Assembly (NCBI GenBank): GCA_028386065.3 | Contig: JAKUCV010003535.1 | Coordinates: forward strand, 144,501-208,500 | DNA: 64,000 nt | Direction: 5' to 3' | From: Turnera subulata | Lineage: Eukaryota > Streptophyta > Magnoliopsida > Malpighiales > Passifloraceae | Shown: positions 56,264-64,000 of the stretch, one piece after another | Layout: every line of letters begins with the position of its first letter | Position numbering within the stretch: the stretch's first letter is position 1 | Translations under genes and position numbers: made by a program | The notes under the pieces: generated by a model | Seen by the model: the letters and a program-made list of their open reading frames with translations, nothing else | The model's database searches: none | Told to the model about the DNA's origin: nothing

Positions 56264-56818
56264 TTTCTCTTTACTTTTGATTTTTTTTACTAATCTCTCT
56301 TTCTTTGAAGTTGGCTTATAATTTTCTGTCTAATGAGCTTAATCCCTGCCTTTTATAGAACCAAAGCTGCAATGTTCCAAGGGCCGACCCCTACCACATT
56401 TGCCAGAGATTAGGAAATACTTCGACAAACAGAAACGCCAATTTCATTATTACTAACCGCCAATTTCTCAACTAATCAAGAATTTGCTTTGTTGAAAATC
56501 CGAGCCTAACATTGCATTATTGATTTGTCACGCGACTTACTGTCTATTTAGCTAGCTATCGGAGGCTATCAAAGTCCAACCGACAAGACAATTTCTCGAG
56601 CCCGGTGCACTGACGACAAGAAGAAAATGTCTCTTAGTGGCAGAGGGATACTTACCATCTCTTGAAATTGTTACAACATCTTTCATCTCCATAACTCGTG
56701 TATTATCCATTGCTAATTTGAGCACCCGAGGCTCTACTAAATCTGTTTTGTAGGGACAGCTCGATTCGGACGACAAGCACAGTTGAACAAGCAAGGACCT
56801 TACTAAGCAAATAGAGAA
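56264..56818 (-). other. Unassigned antisense-coding remnant
   Basis: A minus-strand stretch (about 56760-56560) reads LVEPRVLKLAMDNTRVMEMK, DVVTISRDGKYPSATKRHFL and LVVSAPGSRNCLVGW. It is protein-like in composition but unrecognised. It may be part of the same captured fragment as the LINE endonuclease. 56264-56550 shows nothing. Confidence 0.3.
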
Positions 56819-57336
56819 AACATCGATGTTCAGCTGACCAACATCGATGTTGGATGCATCACACAAGTGGCAGAATGACAAAAACATCGATGTTTAGTAT
56901 CGAAACATCGATGTTCAGGTAAGTCTTTCAAATTCTTCCTCATAACATCGATGTTCAAAACACCAAACATCGATGTTTGCACGTATGAGCTTGATTTTCA
57001 AAAATGTCGAGTGCTAAAAACATCGATGTTTTTAACACCAACATCGATGTTTAACCACAGTGCTTAACCATCAGATTGGCAGCATACCAACAACATCGAT
57101 GTTTTGGTAGAAACATCGATGTTTGAAAAATGGATTTTTTTGCCGAGAGCCAAAAACATCGATGTTTATGTTAAAAACATCGATGTTGGACCGCTAGGCA
57201 TATCTTAAATTTTTCTGCCGAACGCAAAAAAACATCGATGTTCTCTGGAAAACATCGATGTTTAGCCGTTACAGTTTAAAAAATATAGCCGTTAGGGAGC
57301 CTAAACATCGATGTTTTGGGTGAAAACATCGATGTT
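56819..57336. repeat. Array III of the AACATCGATGTT palindrome
   Basis: Eight pairs (16 copies), all with intact ACATCGATGT cores. Within-pair start distances are 20, 21 or 22 bp (mostly 21). Pairs are separated by 20-45 bp of unrelated sequence. The array ends 56 bp before the TATA box at 57392. Confidence 0.96.
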
Positions 57337-57391
57337 GTGTCATCAAAAACTAGCCGTTACTGCTCACAGCGGCTAATTTTTTTGGCTCCAC

Positions 57392-57399
57392 TATAAAAA
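57392..57399 (+). promoter_or_regulatory. Internal TATA box upstream of the extra ORF
   Basis: TATAAAAA, 137 bp upstream of ATG 57536, followed by a C/T-rich UTR-like leader (57405-57530). Together with array III it looks like a complete promoter independent of the LTR. Confidence 0.65.
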
Positions 57400-57535
57400 C
57401 TCACATCTTTCCTTCTCCTTCTCACCTACAATCTGATTCTCTCCATCCTTTGCATAATCTCCATACAACCTTCTCTCCTCTCTTGTCCACACACACTCCT
57501 CTTTTTCCCAAATTCTTCTCCCTTTCCTATACACC

Positions 57536-58789
57536 ATGGCTAGTAGAAGAAGCTCTAAAGGCAAAGATCCTCTTCAAGAGCATCCCACCAAGAGAAGGAG
57601 CTCATCTAGCTCTGGGAACCAATACCTTGTGGAAGGAACTCATATCTGGTTCACTTCCCGTTCACAGCTAAATCGATACAACACCCTCTTTCCCAAAAGA
57701 CTCATTGCACCTCCTAGATATCTACCTGCTGAATATCCACAAGAAAAGCAATACACAAACCTACCCAGACTTCTTCAACAATCACACCTTTGGGAGTTTG
57801 TCACCAGGAGCAGACATGAGTACAATGCCGACTTCATCTGGGCATTCTACTCGACATTAACTCGGGAAGGAGAGGTTCTATCTGCTCAACTCAATGGAAA
57901 GGTCATCCAACTCACCTTGGAGCAATTTGGGGCATTCACCGAATTGCCCGTCCAAGGGCACGATATATCCGGCTATGGGGGAGATCATTTTCTTACTCAG
58001 TATGAGATTCCTCTTCTTGCAGAGCTTGGCATCACAGAAGTAAAGAGGAATCGTTCCGGCCGTCCCACTATTCATTCGATTAATCCGGAATATCGCGTGC
58101 TGTTCTATCTTGTCACCCGTGTGATCAAACCGCGAGCAGGGAGTCACACCACCATGACCATTGAAGACGAGAAGATTCTTCACGCCATTCTACACGGTGC
58201 ACCCATTAATTGGGGACGACTCGTTTTCATGCACATGGCGGAACAGGCAAACACCGACCATCCGCTGCCCTATGCGTTTCTGGTCACCGATATTCTGCTT
58301 AACGCAGGTTTTAATCCGTTGGAAGACACCTTCACCACGGCAGCCAAGTCTTGGGCAATATCCGATGCCACATTCAGAACCGGACAAGCTGCTGAGGGAG
58401 CTCAACCGCCTCACCAACCCGCAGAGCAACAAGCCGAAGCATCTCAAGCAGGCTCTTTCCTTGCTCTTCCTGCACCTGCTCCTCGACCTCCTGGCGCTAC
58501 CCTCGACTCAATTGCGGCCACTCAACGCAGCTTGGGAAGGTCAATTGAAAGAATCGACATAGAAGTACAACGGCAAGGACATGACCTGCGTGCTTATTTT
58601 GATCACATCAACTACAATCCTCCACCATACTACCAAGGTTACGATTTTGGTGCTAATGAGGATGATAATGATGATGAGGAGGATGAGGACTATGCTCCCA
58701 TGGACATTGAGCAAGAAGAAGATGATGAAGAAGATGAAGACCATGAGGATAATAATGATGATGATGATGACCTTAGCCCATCCTTTTAG
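57536..58789 (+). CDS. Intact extra ORF, plant transposon protein (Transposase_32-like), 417 aa
   Basis: ATG in good context (CACCATGGC). N-terminus is basic and serine-rich (RRSSKGKDPLQ, KRRSSSSSG). The central domain contains HLWEFVTRSRHEYNADFIWA, FYSTLTREGEVLSAQLNGKV and LEQFGAFTELPVQG. This follows the pattern VxEFYxxL...VxGxxVxxxxxxxxxxLGLP of the 'putative plant transposon protein' family often found as an extra ORF in plant retroelements. C-terminal to it lie a Pro/Gln/Ala linker (about 280-320), a short helix (ATQRSLGRSIERIDIEVQRQ) and a 60-residue Asp/Glu tail. No stop or frameshift interrupts it, in contrast to the damaged gag. Molecular role unknown; family assignment is from memory of the pattern. 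Confidence 0.75.
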   Translation: MASRRSSKGKDPLQEHPTKRRSSSSSGNQYLVEGTHIWFTSRSQLNRYNTLFPKRLIAPPRYLPAEYPQEKQYTNLPRLLQQSHLWEFVTRSRHEYNADFIWAFYSTLTREGEVLSAQLNGKVIQLTLEQFGAFTELPVQGHDISGYGGDHFLTQYEIPLLAELGITEVKRNRSGRPTIHSINPEYRVLFYLVTRVIKPRAGSHTTMTIEDEKILHAILHGAPINWGRLVFMHMAEQANTDHPLPYAFLVTDILLNAGFNPLEDTFTTAAKSWAISDATFRTGQAAEGAQPPHQPAEQQAEASQAGSFLALPAPAPRPPGATLDSIAATQRSLGRSIERIDIEVQRQGHDLRAYFDHINYNPPPYYQGYDFGANEDDNDDEEDEDYAPMDIEQEEDDEEDEDHEDNNDDDDDLSPSF

Positions 58790-59051
58790 GATTTTTTTTT
58801 TTCTTTGTTTAAATTTATGTCTTTTATGTTTAAGTATCTTTTAAATTAAATCAAATGCTTCTTATTGTTGTTTCTTTTTGCTAATGACAAAAGGGGGAAA
58901 ATAATCAAGTAAGTATATGCACCAAGTCAGGGGGAATCATGAATTGAAAAGTTGAAAAATATAGGGGGAATTAATCTCCTTAAGAACTCATAAAACTCAT
59001 AAAACTTGGCATATACTAACATGAGTTTGTCATTATCAAAAAGGGGGAAAT
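58790..59051 (+). other. 3' untranslated region and polypurine tract
   Basis: Non-coding, with repeated GGGGGAA words (58893, 58931, 58964, 59043). AAAGGGGGAAAT at 59040-59051 abuts the LTR and is the likely plus-strand primer. Confidence 0.7.
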
Positions 59052-59360
59052 TGTTAGGACTAATGCTTCCATGTTTCATTTCAGGGTTTTGATAATGACA
59101 AACTAACCAAAGTTCCATTCATGAATTCATTCCTTGAAGAAAGCAAAAAGACATCAATCAATGAAATCAATGAAGCACAAGTCTAAGACAAAGGAGTACA
59201 AGATTTGAAGCAACAAGGATGAAGATATATAGAGAGTTCATCTATAGGAAATCCTTGTAAATGGTAACTCAAGTACTCCAAGTTAATGCTCAAACCAAAA
59301 ATCATTTTCCTCATGCATTTCAAAAATCATGTAAGTCATAAAACCGGTTTTTGAGTCCTA

Positions 59361-59821
59361 AACATCGATGTTCTTGTCTACAACATCGATGTTGCATCAA
59401 GTCGATTTTAAAATCTTTTTGGCAGTAGCAAGAAAACATCGATGTTGGATTATAAAACATCGATGTTCCTATGACCGTTGGTCAAAACATCGATGTTTAC
59501 AATCCAACATCGATGTTCATGAAAACTTGTCTTTAAAATAAAATTTTGCCGAAGCCAAACAACATCGATGTTGGCCAATTAAACATCGATGTTGAACAAA
59601 ACATCGATGTTTCATTTTCCAACATCGATGTTCTGGCAAAGACCCTTTTTCATCATATTTTTGCGAAGCCAAAAAACATCGATGTTGCAATGAAGAACAT
59701 CGATGTTGTGTATGAAAACATCGATGTTCTAAATTGCAACATCGATGTTTTACTAGCCGTTGGCTCAATTATTTAAATGCAACGGCTAAACATCGATGTT
59801 CTTGATCAAAACATCGATGTT
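59361..59821. repeat. Array IV of the AACATCGATGTT palindrome in LTR U3
   Basis: Eight pairs, 16 copies. Within-pair start distance is 21 bp in seven pairs and 20 bp in one. Spacer sequences within pairs differ, so the spacing rather than the sequence is kept. The array ends 97 bp upstream of the TATA box. Confidence 0.97.
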
Positions 59822-59917
59822 GTGCCGTTATGGGCAGAAACCTTTTTCAGACAAACATGCTAAACTTTCATAAAGGTTTCAGAAATTGTTCCCAATGATC
59901 ATATGCATCTTTTAGAC

Positions 59918-59926
59918 TATAAATAG
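59918..59926 (+). promoter_or_regulatory. LTR TATA box
   Basis: TATAAATAG, 97 bp downstream of array IV. Transcription would start about 30 bp further on. Confidence 0.75.
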
Positions 59927-60160
59927 AGGCCTTTAGGTTGTAAAACGGTTTGTTAAGCACCCGGAAGCTTAACACTAGATAGTAAACTCTTCAAGTGAGC
60001 CTTGAAGGACTGGATTAGCCACAAGTTAGTTGTGTGTGAACCAGTATAAAAATCTTTGTGTTCTTCATTCTTTAAATTCCGCTTTCAATTCCTGCCTACT
60101 TCGTTTTTATTCGATTATCGCTATTCACCCCCCCTCTAGCGAAGGGTCATTGTACTAACA

Positions 60161-61419
60161 CTACTCTTTTAAAAACTGAAGAGATAGGAAAAAAATCTCA
60201 CACGGAGATTGAGGTTGCTAATTTTTAATAACCAATTTCTCCACATCCAAAACTGTTACATCATCACATGACCGCCACATAAAAAGTCATGGTCTAGACT
60301 TAAAAACACTAAGTCCATCATGGGTGCAACATATGACCCATTAAACAAAATCTCTCACTCACGCATGATGGACTTAACCATATATATCTTCAAAACATTT
60401 CATACTGAGCAAATAGGTCATGTGACCAAACATAACGGTAAGAACTCTTTATTATACATCTGTTTGGAGTACACAATAGCTTAAGTAGAGTAAGTATGTA
60501 AGCCCCCTAGAATCATTTAATTGCATTTAGAGAGACACATAAACCTCAAATCTCTATATGTATTCACAATTATGTTTTATAGAAAAACATAAACAGTCGT
60601 ATTGAGAATACTAAAGAAAATGCAATACCCCCAAAACTTTACATCTTGACTCAGCAGCTTTTCCGACATACCCCGTTAGGCCGTATCTCTCATGACCATT
60701 ATGAGTACAGTCAAGATAACAATACTAAATTAAGGTTTCATGTAATAGTAAAAAGTCTCTAAGGGCGTTTGTGAGAAATTAATAATTTCTCAAGGCTCAC
60801 CCAGTAGGGGAATGAGATCTTATTTCCTACTCATACGGTCACTCAGCACATATGTATGAATTCATGTGTCACAGTATTCCTTTCTATCCCTTATTGGAGA
60901 ATATGCCATTAATAATACTGTGTAGGTAATAGTTCAAACACATCTAGATTTTAACTTGAGTCCACCACTCTACTGTTTCTCTAAACAGAACCGTACCTGG
61001 CTTGTTGAACAGACAAGATAAAACATTATTTCGTTTCTTCTTCGGTCAATCATGACTGATCTCATCTTGAAAAATATCAAGGCGACAAAGTATTTTAAGT
61101 CAAGCTCTTACGAAATAGGAACTCACCCTATTCTTGGCTTAAAAACCTAGTCACAAAGATGGTTACTCATGTGAGACAGCTTAACTGCCTGTTACACAGA
61201 TCTTTTGATGAGCATAACACTAAGTCTCATCCCACCATATGTACTTAACATACCTTCATGCATATACACTAACATGTGTCCATGTATACATGAATATTTA
61301 TACATAAATAACCAGCATGGAAGAAACTCAAGAATTTATTATAAAAATAAGTCAAGGAAAAATACAACAAAATAGTCGTAATCAAAGCCTATGCAATCCT
61401 ATCAGTTCTATATGCCTAG
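60161..61419 (-). other. Probable 3' non-coding part or LTR of a decayed copia element
   Basis: AT-rich, non-coding. It lies on the far side of the Tat-like LTR from a copia RNase H fragment (62899 onward), in the direction where that element's 3' LTR is expected. No terminal repeat partner is available to confirm it. Confidence 0.35.
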
Positions 61420-62898
61420 TGTGAAGACTCAAATTTGACCCATGAATATTTTTTTGATTTAGACTTTTAATATATTTTACTTAGTGATTAATAAGATGAT
61501 TAATCTTGGGCTAGAATATGTTTTAAGGTCTGATTTAATAGAATATGGGTATTTTATTTGTTTGGCTTTTTTATTTGTTTTAACTCATTATTATTGAGAT
61601 GATTTTATTTTAGGCTAAAAATAGATTTAAAGTCTAGACCAATAAAATATGGACCCTCCAACAATGGCAGCCCCATAATCACACATTACCTGGAACTAAT
61701 TTCAAATCTAATTTTTGTGAAAATTGAGAATTAAAAATATTTTTTTCTTGTTTTGTGTTTTTATGAAAAAGAGTAGAAAAGAGGCAAAATTTGATATGTA
61801 ATTGATAAGTAGGAAAAGTTAGGGTGTGAGCTACAAGTTAGGAGTGTTTTTGGGTCAGTGAACATTCTAGAGGGCGTGAAAAATAGGTAAAAATCGGATT
61901 TGAGGAGATTCGGGCTAAAAAAGGAAAAGAATAGGAATAGTGCCTGGGCCCGGGTGGTCATGGCGACATGACCGCCAGGCCCAGGCGGTTTTTGAGGGCT
62001 GAATGCCAGCCCATGGTGGTCATGACGAGATGATCGCTGGAAATGGGCGGTCAAGGCTTCCAGAATCTTCTTTTTTCCTCTTTTCTTGATCCTGGCTTTC
62101 AACCATCAGATCTAAGGGTTCAATTTTGACCTTAGGATTAGAGTGACGACCCCTGGCACTCTGAATACTATAAATAGACCACCCCCCCCCCCCACACACA
62201 CACACACATAAACAAAGGCATCTACACATACAATTCTCTTTTTTTCTATAAGCTTAGGTGCTTGGAGAAATCCTTCTCCTCCAAGCCTAGAAATCTTTTT
62301 AGGAGTTGTTATTCTGTAGAAATTTCGTAGAGAGGAGCAGTAAGAAGAGGTTATCAAGAGGAGATCAAAAAAAGGAGCTCGAAGAATGAGCATAGGAGTG
62401 AAAGAAGAGTTGGGTTAGAACACAACCAGAAGCAAGGAGCTAGAAGAGAGCTATAAGAGGTTTGATTCCGATTTCTTTTTGATTTTTTCTTGCTGAATTT
62501 CGTGATTGTTGCTGCTGTGATGATGATGATGTGATTGCTATGTGATGCTATGTAAGAACTACATAAACTTTGAAACTGGTAGCCAGAGTACGTAGGCCGT
62601 TTCTGAAACTCAAGCTCAATTATGTTTTTATTTTCTATTTTGTTCTTGTTTTCTGTTTATTATTGTTGCTGTGATTTTTTTCCACACTTGCACATGGCAT
62701 ACTTTTGTTCTTCAATTGCACACAATTTTGCCCCAACACGGATGGGTGCCTAGCACCTTTCCATTTGTGACGAATCCCCGAATCCAGCATCTTTGGTTTG
62801 TTATGACCTGTTGCCTTAAGAAGTTGATGATGCTAAAGAAAAATTTTTCCCTGAATTTTCCCAAGTAATAAAATTTAGGTGGTGACTCCTTTGATATT
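61420..62898 (+). mobile_element. Tat-like LTR, 3' end truncated
   Basis: Starts TGTGAAGACTCAAATTTGACC and follows the family to AAATTTAGGTGGTGACTCC near 62890, but lacks the GGTTCTCACA end. TATA box TATAAATAG at 62169-62177, followed by a C run and (CA)n at 62182-62208. It appears to interrupt a copia RNase H region. Confidence 0.75.
61953..62047. promoter_or_regulatory. GGCGGTCAT-type module, two palindromes
   Basis: GGTGGTCAT 61953-61961, six bases, ATGACCGCC 61968-61976. A second, weaker pair is GGTGGTCAT 62015-62023, six bases, ATGATCGCT 62030-62038, then GGCGGTCA. It ends about 120 bp upstream of the TATA box at 62169. Confidence 0.7.
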
Positions 62899-64000
62899 CA
62901 GAGGAGATATAGCCTCATGCATACCTCCCAAATGACCAAGGAAACGTCTTAACTATATAGCCTCTTGTACCGCTGATGATAAAGCTACAAACTCTGCTTC
63001 CATCGTCAACAAGACTACACATGACTGCTTCTTACTACTCTATGATATTGCACCATTGTTTAGTAAGATTACATAGCCAGAGGTAGATTTTCTCTGGTCC
63101 AATTCTCCTCCCCAGTCGGCATCTGTGTAAGCTTTCAAGTGAAACCCATCTCCTTGAAAACTCAGAGTGTAATCAATTGTGCCTTTCAAATACCGAAGTA
63201 TTCTTTTGACTTCTGTTCAATGTCCTCGCCCGGGATCGGATTGGTATCTGCTTACATTTCAATAACATAACAAATATCTGGTCTGGTACACAATGTAGTA
63301 TACATCAGAATCCCAATAGCACTGACATATGACACATTTGCCATATGTTCCTTTTCTTCCCGAGTTTGGGGACAATTTGTTGGTCAGATTATTGCCCTTA
63401 GGAACAAGTGTATTCACAGGCTTTGAATTTTCCATACAAAATCATTATAAAATTTTCTTGATAATGCTCTTGTGAAATAGACAATAATCTTTTGAACCGA
63501 TCTCTAAGGATCTTAATCCCTAGAATGTATGCAACTTGACCCATGTCCTTGATCTCAAAGTTGGAGGACAACCAAGTCTTTGTTTATACCAGGAAATCCT
63601 TACCATTTCCAGCCAACAATGTGTCGTAAAGTGACAAGATCACAAAATGGTCCCCTGATCTCTTGACATATACACAATGATCCTCATCTATTATGATGAA
63701 CATGAAAGATGTGATGGCTTCATGAAACCTAAGGTACCACTGTCTAGAAGATTGTTTAAGTCCATAAATGGATCTCATCAGTCGACACATTTTGTGTTGG
63801 TGACCTTTTACTGCCTCCACTGCTTATTGCATCTAAATTTCCTCTTCTAGATTTCCATTAAGGAAAGCCGTCTTTACACCCATTTGATGTAACTCAAGAT
63901 CAAGATATTTCACAATAGCTAAGATCAATCAAATATATGCAAATCTCACAATAGGAGAGAAAGTTTCCTCATAATCTATTCCTTCCTATTGTGCGTACCA
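62899..64000 (-). pseudogene. Copia reverse transcriptase and RNase H fragment, decayed
   Basis: Minus-strand frame 63820-63584 reads MCRLMRSIYGLKQSSRQWYL, then RFHEAITSF and CVYVKRSGDHFVILSLY-DTLLAGN. The YVDD box is destroyed (LYVDDILLAGN expected). Further fragments toward 62940 correspond to the RNase H region in broken frames. The upstream polymerase part continues beyond the window end (63830-64000). Non-functional. Confidence 0.8.

Larger units (their letters stand above)
52505..60160 (+). mobile_element. Non-autonomous SIRE-like copia element with extra ORF and palindrome arrays
   Basis: LTRs at 52505-53426 (mostly an assembly gap) and 59052-60160 both start TGTTAGGACTAATGCTTCC. The element has a PBS at 53428, a copia-type gag, no pol, an antisense LINE fragment, an intact 417-codon ORF, and an AAAGGGGGAAAT polypurine tract before the 3' LTR. 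Four sub-regions carry paired AACATCGATGTT palindromes (LTRs, after gag, before the extra ORF). No target duplication is evident (AAGAATT left, CTACT right), so an end may be rearranged. Confidence 0.88.
59052..60160 (+). mobile_element. 3' LTR of SIRE-like element
   Basis: 1109 bp, starts TGTTAGGACTAATGC and ends CATTGTACTAACA. Contains array IV and the TATA box at 59918. The downstream part (60000-60160) resembles an R/U5 region ending CCCCCCCTCTAGCGAAGG. Confidence 0.9.

Noticed and set aside
59517..59776. Open frames with Asn-Ile-Asp-Val or His-Arg-Cys peptide repeats (also 25613-25918, 59546-59776)
   Set aside because: They are translations of AACATCGATGTT in different frames on both strands; no start context, domain or homologue.

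Overview
The window is nuclear DNA of a flowering plant, most likely a eudicot. The evidence is one intact five-exon gene for a predicted plastid-targeted protein (40072-42363) set in a dense, nested landscape of plant LTR retrotransposons, MITE-like DNA transposons and LINE remnants. No bacterial operons, rRNA or tRNA genes, or CRISPR arrays were seen. Everything apart from the single host gene is mobile DNA or its debris.

Layout. 1-3524: 5' half of a broken minus-strand Ty3/gypsy element (LTR, PBS, gag, protease). 3675-7068: 3' end of a plus-strand Tat-like Ty3/gypsy element that carries an antisense plant-mobile-domain-like (DUF7745-type) pseudogene, a minisatellite, a polypurine tract and an LTR. 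7291-19241: a plus-strand plant mobile domain (PMD) pseudogene, split by a 9.2 kb LTR element (8529-17748). One LTR of that element holds three further DNA transposons, and the other LTR supplies the empty sites. 19505-27849: a nearly complete but mutated minus-strand Ty1/copia element. 27850-36310: two minus-strand Tat-like LTRs in an LTR-internal-LTR-internal arrangement, with a second DUF7745-type gene on the plus strand. 36311-38301: 5' end of another copia element. 38615-39569: a foldback MULE-like element. 40072-42363: the host gene. 43200-49209: Tat LTR pieces interrupted by a 4.1 kb solo LTR with a perfect target duplication. 49210-52504: minisatellite and a LINE 3' end. 52505-60160: a pol-less copia (SIRE-like) element with gag, an antisense LINE endonuclease fragment and an intact 417-codon extra ORF. 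61420-62898: another Tat LTR. 62899-64000: a decayed copia pol.

Most notable signals. (1) A 12-bp palindrome, AACATCGATGTT, occurs as 54 perfect or near-perfect copies in four arrays. They are organised as pairs whose starts are 19-22 bp apart, mostly 20-21, which is about two DNA helical turns. Two arrays end 56 and 97 bp upstream of clear TATA boxes, one driving an LTR and one an internal ORF. A third array lies in the leader of a different copia element, and the assembly gap at 52812-53423 falls inside a fifth. (2) Tat-like LTRs and the upstream regions of their antisense mobile-domain genes share a second palindromic module, GGCGGTCAT-N6-ATGACCGCC, about 115-140 bp upstream of the LTR TATA boxes. 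Both look like operator-type control modules that have spread among retrotransposons. (3) The Tat-like family appears to be a non-autonomous lineage in which gag-pol is missing and a PMD or DUF7745 gene sits antisense next to the LTR.
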